Origin: Sinorhizobium kostiense
Lineage (GTDB): Bacteria; Pseudomonadota; Alphaproteobacteria; Rhizobiales; Rhizobiaceae
Length of the DNA stretch: 64,000 nt
Direction: 5' to 3'
NCBI RefSeq assembly: GCF_017874595.1
Contig: NZ_JAGILA010000006.1
Location: 345,748 to 409,747 of the forward strand
Positions 27,401 through 35,219 of this stretch are shown piece after piece (the first letter of the stretch is position 1; each line of letters starts with the position of its first letter). Made by a program: the position numbers and the translations under genes. Below the pieces are notes generated by a model. That model ran no database searches, was not told where the DNA came from, and worked only from the letters and a program-made list of their open reading frames with translations.

Positions 27401-27624
27401 AGGATCGCCGAACGGCCGCCGAGCAGGTCGACGAATTCCGAGCGCAGAACGCGCGCCGCGCGCCGTGTTGGCAGGAAGATCGTTACGCCGGCAAGCGCAA
27501 GTGGGTCCGCCGGATCGTAGCGGAAATCCGGGGTGAGCGCGCCGGTAAAGAGGCTTCCCGCCAGCGTTTTCAGGAACGGCAGACCGGGCGGAATCGAAAA
27601 GACGTTTGGCGCGCGTCCGGGCAC
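24460..27624 (-). CDS. addB: Double-strand break repair protein AddB
   Basis: Second subunit of AddAB; recognises recombination hot-spot sequence and supplies a second nuclease. About 1054 residues. The N-terminal region is helicase-like but degenerate, as usual for alphaproteobacterial AddB. The C-terminal RecB-family nuclease shows IDIIDYKTG and SLYHRIVERFV. I place the start at GTG 27624, one base after the stop of the nucleotidyltransferase gene and preceded by a G-rich stretch. An in-frame start at 27669 would overlap that gene by 44 bases. It is followed by addA with a 17-base overlap. Confidence 0.93.
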   Translation of the reverse strand: MPGRAPNVFSIPPGLPFLKTLAGSLFTGALTPDFRYDPADPLALAGVTIFLPTRRAARVLRSEFVDLLGGRSAILPMIRALGETDDDSGFFDAELPAVLDLGPPLSGTGRLVELGRLILAWRNRLPQVVLDIHAESPLIAPASPADAIWLARNLAELIDAIETEELDWEALDGLDAGAHALWWQLTLAFLKIARTYWPERLAELKHSSPARHRNAVLKAEAQRIAAGKVTGPIIIAGSTGSIPATAALIAAVKALPNGTIVLPGLDRKMSDEEWELVGGGGSVTPDPASRTHPQYGLRQLLKSMSVERSEVSVLGCVESILDDRSAVLSRALLPANATDSWMRTREEFDSGKLLAAFADVALIEAANEREEATAIAIALRLALEEDENSQAALVTPDRGLARRVGAELQRFGIEADDSAGIALSATPAGTLARLLVEAALRPNDAVPLVALLKHPLARFGRTAEDARRAADVLELMALRGGTDVADISTLEALLDKALARHGTDRHPPPWRDAVDANVIAEARGLTRRIAAAVQPLTGTFVAGDGRKRSMVLTLADWAEQTGRALEAVAMDERGSLGALWGSEAGETLAALFGSIIETEGQMEADGPQWCDIMEALSAGEAVKPRSMRHPRVFIFGALESRLQSVDLVVLGGMNEGTWPGQTSNDPFLSRTMKAGIGLEPPERRTGQLAHDFQMACGTRRLIFSRSMRQGSAPTVASRWLQRLQALGGETLTERLRANGAAYLHWMRMLDEGGRQPLAERPQPKPPAELQPRKYSFSEVTRLRRDPYSIYARRILRLEPVDPFNRDPGAAERGSLYHRIVERFVKGGFDSASHEGQEAMVQLINEAFDEEKLPAHIDTIWRPRFRAVAKAFLSWERERRPGIVKSFTEVSAAMDLGLDDVRLTGIADRLDRLKDGSIDIIDYKTGSAPSPKEARALLDPQLALEAAALKAGAFGAIGPARPHSLSYVRLKPGRRFAVDKVNNENGKSRETKSAEQLATESLSELKKLLEALLTGRYGFASRLIVQKERDYGGEYDHLARVAEWATADGEDDDEE

Positions 27625-27625
27625 C

Positions 27626-28357
27626 TTACCCCCCCGGTTCGAAACGCCGGACGATCGTCTCGGCCTCACCGATCGCCTCTGGCGTGCCGACGGTCATCCA
27701 TCGACCCTCGAGCATCAGGCCGAACAGACGGCCCCTCTCGATTGCCCGGTCGAAATAGATGTTGAGGTTGAACGGGTCTTTGGGGGCGTCGGCGAAAAGC
27801 TGCGATTCAAGTGCGATCGCACCGGCATAGACGACGGGATTGTCCATGCCTTCCCGATAACGAATGAGTCGGCCATCCGCGCCAAGCGAAAAATCCCTCT
27901 TGCCATTGTGGCCGGTCGTATCCTCGAGCCGCACGCAGAGCAGCGCCATGTCCATGAGTTCCGGGTCGAAGAATTCGGAAAGCCGCTGCAGGTTGCCTGG
28001 TGTCCCCGCGTTCTCGCCGACCCAGAAGAGATCGGCGTTCATGACGAGCACCGGACCCTGGTCAAGCAGTTTCAGGCCCTTGGCAAGCCCTCCGCCGGAA
28101 TTCATCAACGCGTCGCGCTCGTCAGAGATCAGGATGCGCGGCACCTCGCGTCGCCTGAGATGTGCTTCCATCTGGTCGGCGAAGTGATGGACGTTCACCG
28201 CGGCCGTGGACACGCCGGCGGCACCCAGGAGGTCCAGCACGTAGTCGATCATTGGTTTGCCGGCGATGGGGACGAGCGGCTTCGGCAGAGTGTCGGTGAT
28301 TGGCCGCAGGCGGGTGCCCAGTCCGGCCGCAAGCACCATGGCATTGGTGATGGGCAT
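27626..28357 (-). CDS. MurU-like sugar-1-phosphate nucleotidyltransferase
   Basis: NTP-transferase fold protein of 243 residues. The N-terminal MVLAAGLGTRLRP and LPKPLVPIAGKPM motifs bind nucleotide and sugar phosphate. NADLFW carries the catalytic metal Asp. Size and neighbourhood match MurU, which makes UDP-MurNAc from MurNAc-1-phosphate in cell-wall recycling. The gene before it encodes an AmgK-like kinase that would supply that substrate. The pairing is the main evidence for the role, because the family alone also contains glucose-1-phosphate transferases. It ends one base before the addB start. Confidence 0.85.
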   Translation of the reverse strand: MPITNAMVLAAGLGTRLRPITDTLPKPLVPIAGKPMIDYVLDLLGAAGVSTAAVNVHHFADQMEAHLRRREVPRILISDERDALMNSGGGLAKGLKLLDQGPVLVMNADLFWVGENAGTPGNLQRLSEFFDPELMDMALLCVRLEDTTGHNGKRDFSLGADGRLIRYREGMDNPVVYAGAIALESQLFADAPKDPFNLNIYFDRAIERGRLFGLMLEGRWMTVGTPEAIGEAETIVRRFEPGG

Positions 28358-28366
28358 GATTTCCTG

Positions 28367-29878
28367 TCAGTTGGCTGATTCGCTAGCCAGGATTCCAGCC
28401 TTAATGCACCATTCGCGCAAGGGAGTCAGCACCGGGTGTGAAAGCGCATCCTCAAGATATGCAAAGGTGCGCGGCATGTGTTTCATGTAGTCGGGCTTGC
28501 CGTCGCGCTCCTTCAGCCGCACCCAGATACCCGCGAGCTTGCAATTGCGTTGCGCCGCCATCAGGTGCCAGTCGCGCTGGAAGGCTTCCTCGTCAAAGTC
28601 GCCGAGCGCCGTGCGCTCGGAAAAATAGGCTTGCATCAGCCTGTCTGCAAGCGAGCGGTCGATCGTTACGCGCGCGTCCTGGACAAGCGCGGCGAGATCA
28701 TAGGCCGTCGGCCCGATCATCGCGTCCTGAAAGTCGATGACGCCAACGCGATCGACGCCGGACCGATCCTGCCGCCATAGAATGTTCGGCGAGTGGAAAT
28801 CGCGCAGGAGCAAGTTCTTTTCGGCGGAACCTAGAACGTCGATGAGCCGGTCCCAGATCGCGAAGTAGTCGGTCCGCTCCGCATCCGACGCGGGAGCCCC
28901 GCGCTTCCACGGCAGATACCAGTCGACGAGCAGGCTGGTTTCGATCTTGATCGCGGTGCGATCGAAATCGGGAATATGGTGGACGATGCCTTCGGCGATC
29001 GCAATCTTACGTTCCGCCGGCTGCGCATGGAGCCTGGCGAGCAGCCGGGCGCTCTCGAGATAGCGTTCTGCAACGGGCCGGCCCTCGCGGTCGGCAATGC
29101 CCTCGGAGCCGAGATCCTCTATCAGCAGCAGGCCCTGGTCGAGGTCGCGGGCGAAGATTGCCGGCGCGCCAAAGCCACGCTTGCGCAAGAGCTCGGAGAT
29201 CGCCACTAACGGGACGACGTCCTCGGCGATATGCGCAAGCTGCTGGTAGTACTTGCCGTCCTGGAGGATGGGTCCGGGCTTGTGCCGCGGTGCGTCCATC
29301 AGGATCTTTGCCGGCTCGTTGCCGTTCGGATAAACCCGCTCGTAGGCCCTGATCGAAGCGTCGCCGCTCAGGTGCCGCCGCCTGGCGCCCGGATATCCGG
29401 CGCGTCCCAGGAAGTCGCGGATCGCCAACGAGCGCGCAATCCGCGCAAAACTCGCACGGGGGGCCGTGATCTGCACGCGCCGGCCGTCGCCCTCATGCGT
29501 GAAGGTCAGCGTGATCCGATCCAAGGGAAGCGCCTCCGCCGCCTTTTCCGGCCATTCGACCAGGCAGATGCCCTCCGAAAGCGCTTCGTCGAATCCAAGC
29601 TCGTCCAGTTCCGATGCATCGCCGAGGCGGTAGAGATCGAAATGCGCGACCGGGATCCGAAGCTCGTAGCTTTGCACCAACGTAAAAGTTGGGCTCGGCA
29701 CCTCGAGCCACTCGTTATCGGCCATCGCCCTCAGGAAGGCGCGCGCAAAGGTCGACTTTCCCGCGCCCAGATCGCCGGAAAGACCGACGCAATCGCCGCG
29801 CGTAAGCGCCAGCGCCAGATCCTCGCCGAGTTGTATGGTGGCCGCTTCGTCGTTCAGCAGAAGTTCGAAGAGTTTCAA
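28367..29878 (-). CDS. TsaE - AmgK-like kinase fusion protein
   Basis: Fused protein of 503 residues. Residues 1 to about 155 are TsaE, the ATPase of the threonylcarbamoyl-adenosine tRNA modification complex, with Walker A GDLGAGKSTFARA, SPTFTLVQSYE, HFDLYRLGD and LVEWPEKA. Residues from about 165 form an aminoglycoside-phosphotransferase-fold kinase with LLLRDFHSPNILW (catalytic Asp and Asn) and VIDFQDAMIGPTAYDLA (metal Asp). The second half resembles AmgK, the anomeric MurNAc/GlcNAc kinase of cell-wall recycling, and the next gene is MurU-like. The start is TTG 29878, four bases after the preceding kinase gene. Fusions of this kind occur in Rhizobiales; whether the halves cooperate is unknown. 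Confidence 0.88.
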   Translation of the reverse strand: MKLFELLLNDEAATIQLGEDLALALTRGDCVGLSGDLGAGKSTFARAFLRAMADNEWLEVPSPTFTLVQSYELRIPVAHFDLYRLGDASELDELGFDEALSEGICLVEWPEKAAEALPLDRITLTFTHEGDGRRVQITAPRASFARIARSLAIRDFLGRAGYPGARRRHLSGDASIRAYERVYPNGNEPAKILMDAPRHKPGPILQDGKYYQQLAHIAEDVVPLVAISELLRKRGFGAPAIFARDLDQGLLLIEDLGSEGIADREGRPVAERYLESARLLARLHAQPAERKIAIAEGIVHHIPDFDRTAIKIETSLLVDWYLPWKRGAPASDAERTDYFAIWDRLIDVLGSAEKNLLLRDFHSPNILWRQDRSGVDRVGVIDFQDAMIGPTAYDLAALVQDARVTIDRSLADRLMQAYFSERTALGDFDEEAFQRDWHLMAAQRNCKLAGIWVRLKERDGKPDYMKHMPRTFAYLEDALSHPVLTPLREWCIKAGILASESAN

Positions 29879-29882
29879 CGCT

Positions 29883-32372
29883 CTATTCCGCTGCGATAAT
29901 TTTCGGCATTTCGGCGGAAGGAATGCGGCAGGTGACCTCTGTACCCTCGCCTTCCTTGCTGTGAATGGAAACAGTGCCGTGATGCAGACTGACGAAGCTC
30001 TCGACGATCGAGAGCCCGAGGCCGGCGCCGCCGCGCTGTCCGTAGCTCTCGAATCGGTTGAACACCGTGTTCAGGACGTCCTGCGGGATACCGGGTCCGG
30101 TATCGCTCACCGAGAAGACGAAATCGCTGCCGTCACGCCAGCACTTCAGGCCGATGACGCTGCCATCGGGGGCGAAACTGGCGGCGTTGGTCAGGAGCTT
30201 GATGAAGATTTGCTTCAGCCGTTGCTGGTCCGCGACGATGCGGCCGAGATTGTCCGGCGCGTCGATCTTGAGTGTCGCGCCGCTTTCCGTGAGCCGGTCA
30301 GCCATCTGCTGCGCCACATCTTCGAGCAGGTCCAGGAGTGTCACTTCCGACATGTCGAGTTCGACGATGCCGGCATCGACCGTCGCGAGATCAAGGATAT
30401 CATTGACGATCGTCAGAAGCAGCGACGACGACCTGGCGATATGGTCGACATATTCCGCCTGGCGCCCGTTGAGCTCGCCGAAGCCCGGCGTTTTCAGGAG
30501 ATCGGCAAAACCGATGATGTTGGTCAGCGGCGAACGCAATTCGTAAGAGACGTGGTGGACGAAGTCGTTCTTCAAGGCGTCCGCCTTGCGCAGCGCTTCG
30601 TTCTTCTCCGTCAGTGCCCGCTCGACGCGCACGCTGTCCGTGATGTTGACGAAGGTCAGCATCGTTTGGGCGTTCGGCAGCGGTATCACCGCATAGTCCA
30701 GGATCAACCCGGTGTGCAGTTCCAGGATGCCGCGCTTCGAGGGCCGCTCGTCGTCGAAGCTGGTGATGATATCGGCAAACCGCTTCCAGCCGTCCGGCTG
30801 GTCGTAGGAGGAGAGGCATGCCTGCTCGACGGCGCGGATATGCGTGCCGGGTTTGGCTTCCGCCTCGCTGATGCCCCAGAGTGCCCGGAATGCCGGGTTG
30901 GAAAGCCGGATGCGCCCGTCCGGTCCGAAAACGGCAACGCCTTCTGCAAGATGGTCGATGGTCTCGCCCTGAACCTGGAGCAAGGTGTTGTAGCGCGTTT
31001 CGAGGTCGACCTTCTCCGTCAGGTTCTCGAACACCCAGGTCGCGCCGCCCTGCGGCCGCGCGGTGGCGAAGACGCGCAGGGTCTGACCGTTTGGAAGGTG
31101 CCAGAGGTCGCTTTGGGTGTCGAGCGCCTGATAGACGGAGAGCGCGTTGGCTTTCCATTGCTTCCAGTTGAGCTGCTCCGGCAGCTTGCCGCCGGCGCGG
31201 AGCCTGTCGAGCACCTCGCCATTGTCGGGCATGCGCTCGAGGAAGCCCATGTCGAGGTCCCAGAGGCGTTGGAAGGCCTGGTTGTAGAACCGCAGGCGCT
31301 GATTGCCGTCGAAGATCGCGACCGGCGTCGCCAGATGGTCGAGCGTTTCGGCGTGGCTCTTTAGCGTGCGCGCCAGTTCCCCGCGCACAGCTTCGATGCC
31401 CGACACATCGATCGCCATGCCGGCCGAACCGGCGGTGCTTCGGGCGTCGACGACATCGTAGAAGGTCCGGTTGCCCCGGACGACGGTCGAAAGCCTGTCG
31501 CGGAACGGGGTTTCGAAAGTGGAAACGGCGCGGATCTTTTCCCGCGCGGCGGTCGCCAGCAGCTCACGGCCTTCCGCCGCGGCCGCGGCCGGGCTGCGCG
31601 CCTCCACTGCCTCGGCATAGGCCTCGTTGACCCATTCGAGCTTGCCGTCCGGGCTGCGCTGCCAGACGGGAAGGTCGATGGCATCGAGCAGGGTACGGAA
31701 GGTAGAGAGCGAGGCATGCAGACGGTCGCGCTCGAGCTTCAGCTCGGCGAGTTCGGCTCTCAGATTGTTGAGCGCAATGAAGCGCACGAAGGCCTGTCCG
31801 CCGGAAACGCGACCCTGCGCCTCCAGCACTTCGTTGCGCTGCGTTTCCAGCACCAGGTCGAAGCTCTGGGCATGCGCTCTCAGCGACTCGATCGCCTTTT
31901 CCAGCTGGCCTGCCGATTGCGGCTTGATCCAACGCCCGAAGGCGAGAAAGTCGCGGTCGTCCTGCGGTGCCCCGGTTTCAACGGGAAGCTGACCCAGGAA
32001 TTCCGGTCGTTCGGCGAGCCCGTCCCAGATCACGATACGCCGGTTCTTGTCGGCGATGAGCGCCTGGAAGCGGGAGATTCGCTGGTTTGCGTCAGAGAGT
32101 TCCGATCGCAATTCGCGGTTTTCGGCTTCGATGTTGCCGCGCTGCCGGATGAGCCAGATCGCCGAAATCATGGCGGCGGAAATGACGCCGATGAGGACGG
32201 AGAAGGTGACGACCTCGGAGGACCCGAAGATGCTCCTGGCGACGGGCGTCGAAACTTCAGCCGCCGCCTCGCCCGCAGTGAAGAGCGCCGTGCAGGCCGC
32301 AAGCCGCCGCACCAGTCGCCGTCCGCTCAGCCACCCGCCCGCAACCGTGGACTGCTTAATCATGGTGTTCAT
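29883..32372 (-). CDS. divL: DivL-like PAS-domain pseudo-histidine kinase (Tyr in place of the phospho-His)
   Basis: Membrane-anchored sensor kinase of about 829 residues. A hydrophobic segment near residues 50-75 is followed by a coiled coil, several PAS-type domains (about 140-580), a dimerisation domain and an ATPase domain. The H-box reads VSYELRSPLTN, so Tyr (codon 30545-30543, residue 610) replaces the phosphorylated His of VSHELR. This is the hallmark of DivL, the cell-cycle regulator that modulates CckA and CtrA. The ATPase lobe keeps the N box, DTGPGIP and GAGLGLSIV. ATG 32372 is chosen, and longer starts to 32507 lack support. It is the first gene of a minus-strand block. Confidence 0.82.
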   Translation of the reverse strand: MNTMIKQSTVAGGWLSGRRLVRRLAACTALFTAGEAAAEVSTPVARSIFGSSEVVTFSVLIGVISAAMISAIWLIRQRGNIEAENRELRSELSDANQRISRFQALIADKNRRIVIWDGLAERPEFLGQLPVETGAPQDDRDFLAFGRWIKPQSAGQLEKAIESLRAHAQSFDLVLETQRNEVLEAQGRVSGGQAFVRFIALNNLRAELAELKLERDRLHASLSTFRTLLDAIDLPVWQRSPDGKLEWVNEAYAEAVEARSPAAAAAEGRELLATAAREKIRAVSTFETPFRDRLSTVVRGNRTFYDVVDARSTAGSAGMAIDVSGIEAVRGELARTLKSHAETLDHLATPVAIFDGNQRLRFYNQAFQRLWDLDMGFLERMPDNGEVLDRLRAGGKLPEQLNWKQWKANALSVYQALDTQSDLWHLPNGQTLRVFATARPQGGATWVFENLTEKVDLETRYNTLLQVQGETIDHLAEGVAVFGPDGRIRLSNPAFRALWGISEAEAKPGTHIRAVEQACLSSYDQPDGWKRFADIITSFDDERPSKRGILELHTGLILDYAVIPLPNAQTMLTFVNITDSVRVERALTEKNEALRKADALKNDFVHHVSYELRSPLTNIIGFADLLKTPGFGELNGRQAEYVDHIARSSSLLLTIVNDILDLATVDAGIVELDMSEVTLLDLLEDVAQQMADRLTESGATLKIDAPDNLGRIVADQQRLKQIFIKLLTNAASFAPDGSVIGLKCWRDGSDFVFSVSDTGPGIPQDVLNTVFNRFESYGQRGGAGLGLSIVESFVSLHHGTVSIHSKEGEGTEVTCRIPSAEMPKIIAAE

Positions 32373-32644
32373 GGTGATCGCCGCCCGTTTGCCCGGAAAG
32401 CACCGCCCGCTCGCCATGCCCGAAACCTCGAAGGGTTCGCGTCCGTTCCGATTGCATCCCCGGTCTGTCTCCGTCTGTTTGCCGCATGTCCGACAAGACA
32501 TCCCCACGCGTGAACGCCGCCGGCGAACGAAGAGAAGCGCTGCGGTCGACCGCCCCTACTCCTCGTGAACAGCAGTCCGCACCAGCGTCACGAATCAATG
32601 AGTTAACCATACTTCTTTGAGGATTCGCCGGAAAGTGCGGGGCC
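32373..32644. other. Upstream region of the divL-like gene
   Basis: No gene is evident. The plus strand carries TTAACCAT at 32603-32610, an eight-base form of the CtrA-binding half site, 231 bases before the start codon. That would fit cell-cycle control of the gene but is only a short motif. The far end adjoins the ahcY terminator. Confidence 0.3.
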
Positions 32645-32682
32645 CAAAAAAGCGGCCGCGATCTCTTGTCAAGATCGCGGCC
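32645..32682 (-). terminator. Rho-independent terminator of ahcY
   Basis: On the minus strand GGCCGCGATCT (32682-32672) pairs with AGATCGCGGCC (32664-32654), followed by a run of T (complement of 32646-32651). It lies about 30 bases after the ahcY stop. Confidence 0.9.
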
Positions 32683-32712
32683 ACAAGATGTTGTGGATTG
32701 CCCGGGTAAGGA

Positions 32713-34113
32713 TTAGTACCGGTAGTGTTCAGCCTTGAAAGGCCCCTGGCGTTCGACGCCGATATAGGCCGCCTGCTCGGCGGAGAGCTCCGTGAGCTTG
32801 GCGCCGAGCTTGGCGAGATGCAGGCGCGCGACCTTCTCGTCCAGCTGCTTCGGCAGCACATAGACCTCGTTCTTGTAGTCCTCGCCCTTGGTGAAGAGCT
32901 CGATTTGCGCCAGCACCTGGTTGGAGAAGGAAGCCGACATCACGAAGGATGGATGTCCCGTCGCGTTGCCGAGATTGAGCAGACGGCCCTCCGAGAGCAG
33001 AATCAGCCGGTTGCCCTTCGGGAACTCGATCATATCGACCTGCGGTTTGATGTTCGTCCACTTCAGGTTCCGCAGTGCGGAGACCTGGATCTCGTTGTCG
33101 AAGTGACCGATATTGCCGACGATCGCCATGTCCTTCATCTCGCGCATATGCTCGATGCGAATGACGTCCTTGTTGCCAGTGGTGGTGATGAAGATGTCGG
33201 CGGTGGGAACGACGTCTTCGAGCTGGACAACCTCATAGCCGTCCATCGCTGCCTGCAGCGCGCAGATCGGGTCGATCTCGGTCACCTTCACCCTTGCGCC
33301 GGCGCCCTTGAGCGATGCAGCCGAACCTTTGCCGACATCGCCATAGCCGCAAACGACCGCAACCTTGCCGGCCATCATCACGTCGGTGCCGCGACGAATG
33401 CCGTCGACGAGCGATTCCTTGCAACCGTACTTGTTGTCGAACTTCGACTTGGTGACGCTGTCGTTGACGTTGATCGCGGGGAACGGCAGCAGCCCCTTTG
33501 CCTGGAGCTGATAGAGACGGTTGACGCCGGTAGTCGTCTCTTCCGTGACACCCCTGATGGCATCTCGCTGCTTGGTAAACCAGCCCGGCGAGGCGGTAAG
33601 GCGCTTCTTGATCTGCGCGAAGAGGATTTCTTCCTCTTCGGAGCCGGGCTTCGTCAGAACGTCCTCGCCGGCTTCGGCGCGGGCGCCGAGCAGGATGTAC
33701 ATGGTGGCATCGCCGCCGTCGTCGAGGATCATGTTGGAAAAGCCGCCATCGGCCCACTGGAAGATCTTGTCGGTATAGGCCCAGTATTCTTCGAGCGACT
33801 CGCCCTTGACGGCGAATACCGGAATGCCGCTTGCGGCAATCGCCGCCGCTGCATGGTCTTGCGTCGAGAAGATGTTGCACGAGGCCCAGCGCACTTCCGC
33901 GCCGAGCGCGACCAGCGTCTCGATCAGCACTGCGGTTTGAATCGTCATGTGCAGCGAGCCCGTGATGCGCGCTCCTTTGAGCGGCTTAGACGGTCCGAAC
34001 TCCTCGCGGCAGGCCATCAGGCCCGGCATTTCCGTTTCGGCGATGGCAATTTCCTTGCGGCCGAAATCGGCAAGCCCGATATCGGCGACAATATAGTCCT
34101 GAGTAGCGGTCAT
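32713..34113 (-). CDS. ahcY: Adenosylhomocysteinase (S-adenosyl-L-homocysteine hydrolase)
   Basis: NAD-bound cytoplasmic enzyme that splits S-adenosylhomocysteine to adenosine and homocysteine, relieving inhibition of methyltransferases. 466 residues. Substrate-binding features include [12 protein letters not shown], and the NAD-binding fold is [17 protein letters not shown]. The C-terminal Lys-Tyr that completes the neighbour's NAD site lies in [10 protein letters not shown]. The start MTATQDY has GGAG upstream; an in-frame GTG at 34176 would give 21 extra residues of low similarity. It is preceded by ptsH and a 258-base regulatory gap holding a palindrome, and followed by a strong terminator. 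Confidence 0.97.
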   Translation of the reverse strand: MTATQDYIVADIGLADFGRKEIAIAETEMPGLMACREEFGPSKPLKGARITGSLHMTIQTAVLIETLVALGAEVRWASCNIFSTQDHAAAAIAASGIPVFAVKGESLEEYWAYTDKIFQWADGGFSNMILDDGGDATMYILLGARAEAGEDVLTKPGSEEEEILFAQIKKRLTASPGWFTKQRDAIRGVTEETTTGVNRLYQLQAKGLLPFPAINVNDSVTKSKFDNKYGCKESLVDGIRRGTDVMMAGKVAVVCGYGDVGKGSAASLKGAGARVKVTEIDPICALQAAMDGYEVVQLEDVVPTADIFITTTGNKDVIRIEHMREMKDMAIVGNIGHFDNEIQVSALRNLKWTNIKPQVDMIEFPKGNRLILLSEGRLLNLGNATGHPSFVMSASFSNQVLAQIELFTKGEDYKNEVYVLPKQLDEKVARLHLAKLGAKLTELSAEQAAYIGVERQGPFKAEHYRY

Positions 34114-34245
34114 GGAGTTCTCCAGGCTGATCTTCTTCGGCCGCGCCGCCCTCGAGGGCGCATGGCGGCGTGACACTGCGTTCCGCGCTTCACATCACGG
34201 AAGAGTGCGCCCGGTCTATCAGGAATCGCCAGGGAGGGCAATGGT

Positions 34246-34267
34246 CATATAAAGAGGTCTTTATATG
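34246..34267. promoter_or_regulatory. Perfect palindromic operator upstream of ahcY
   Basis: CATATAAAG (34246-34254) and CTTTATATG (34259-34267) are exact inverted copies around AGGT, in a GC-rich background, about 130 bases before ahcY. The form resembles ArsR-type (SahR/SamR-like) operators of methionine-cycle genes in proteobacteria. The regulator is not encoded in this window; the assignment is by motif type and target gene. Confidence 0.5.
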
Positions 34268-34371
34268 TTTATGTCGAGTGAAGTTCCGTTCAACCCGCGC
34301 GGGGAAGTCGGCAGCAGCCCAGGCGCGGTGCGTGGCGGGAGATCAACCTCTTCACTCATGCAGAAACGAGA

Positions 34372-34665
34372 TCACATCTCTTCGCCGAACTTGTCGCGCA
34401 CCAGCGCATCGAGCGCGTTGAGCGCCTCCTCCGCCTGAGACCCGCTTGCGGTGACGAAGACGGTGCAGCCGGTGCTCGCCGCCAGCATCATCAGCCCCAT
34501 GATGGAGGTGCCGCCGACGGTCATGCCGTCCTTGGAGACGGTGATCTCGGCATCATAGGCCTCGACCGTCTGGACGAATTTCGCCGAGGCGCGTGCGTGC
34601 AGGCCGCGCTTGTTGATGATCAGCAGCTCGCGCGTCAGCGCCGTATCTGCCAAATGGTCCATCAT
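34372..34665 (-). CDS. ptsH: HPr phosphocarrier protein of the regulatory PTS
   Basis: Small phosphocarrier, 97 residues. The phospho-His is in NKRGLHARAS (about residue 22), and a Ser in GGTSIMGLMML corresponds to the regulatory Ser site used by HPr kinase. It overlaps the EIIA gene by four bases. With EIIA-Man-type protein and a short HPr kinase next to it but no sugar permease, it belongs to the regulatory PTS of alphaproteobacteria, which links carbon and nitrogen state to PHB storage and succinate-mediated repression. Enzyme I is not in the window. Confidence 0.95.
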   Translation of the reverse strand: MMDHLADTALTRELLIINKRGLHARASAKFVQTVEAYDAEITVSKDGMTVGGTSIMGLMMLAASTGCTVFVTASGSQAEEALNALDALVRDKFGEEM

Positions 34666-35063
34666 TTCCCACTCAGTACGCGGCTGGCGACATTGATGTA
34701 TTTACGTCCAGCTTCGGACGCTTCGACAAGCGCCTTGTCCATGTCGCTTTCGCCGCGCACGCCCGCGAGCTTGATCAGCATCGGCAGGTTGACGCCAGCG
34801 ATCACCTCGACGCTGCCGCTGCGCATGACCGAAATTGCAAGGTTTGAGGGCGTGCCGCCGAACATGTCCGTCAGGATGACGACGCCATCGCCTTCGTTGG
34901 CGCTCTCAACGGCGTCGATGATGTCCTGACGCCGCTGGTCCATGTCATCCTCTGGGCCGATGCACACCGTCTCGATTGCTCTTTGCGGACCGACGACATG
35001 CTCCAAGGCATGCCGAAACTCATCCGCCAGCTTGCCATGGGTGACAAGCACAAGTCCGATCAT
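34662..35063 (-). CDS. manX: PTS EIIA component, mannose family (ManX/EIIA-Man type)
   Basis: Soluble phospho-acceptor domain of 133 residues, with the active-site His in LVTHGKLADEF near residue 9 and the conserved DMFGGTPSN loop. It stands without EIIB or EIIC partners, so it acts in signalling and not in sugar uptake. ATG 35063 gives the family start MIGLVLVTHG; the frame continues upstream to 35150 without a better ribosome-binding site. It follows hprK after a 156-base gap and overlaps ptsH. Confidence 0.93.
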   Translation of the reverse strand: MIGLVLVTHGKLADEFRHALEHVVGPQRAIETVCIGPEDDMDQRRQDIIDAVESANEGDGVVILTDMFGGTPSNLAISVMRSGSVEVIAGVNLPMLIKLAGVRGESDMDKALVEASEAGRKYINVASRVLSGK

Positions 35064-35219
35064 GGGTATCTTTGCTCCAACTGCATCCGCAACTCGTCGA
35101 TGGTCAGATATCGCAATGCAGCAATTTCGTCCATCTGTTGGGGCGGCCATCTTGGCAAGGAAAAGGCGAAGTGCAAGTCTAAAATGCCGAAAAACCAGCC
35201 GTTCTGCCTTTGCGAAAGG

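Noticed and set aside
34114..34176. 21-residue extension of AhcY from GTG 34176
   Set aside because: Homologues start at MTATQDY-type sequence, and GGAG is placed for the inner ATG.
34114..34371. SAM or SAH riboswitch before ahcY
   Set aside because: I could not form the conserved cores of SAM-II or SAH riboswitches; the region is explained better by the palindromic operator.
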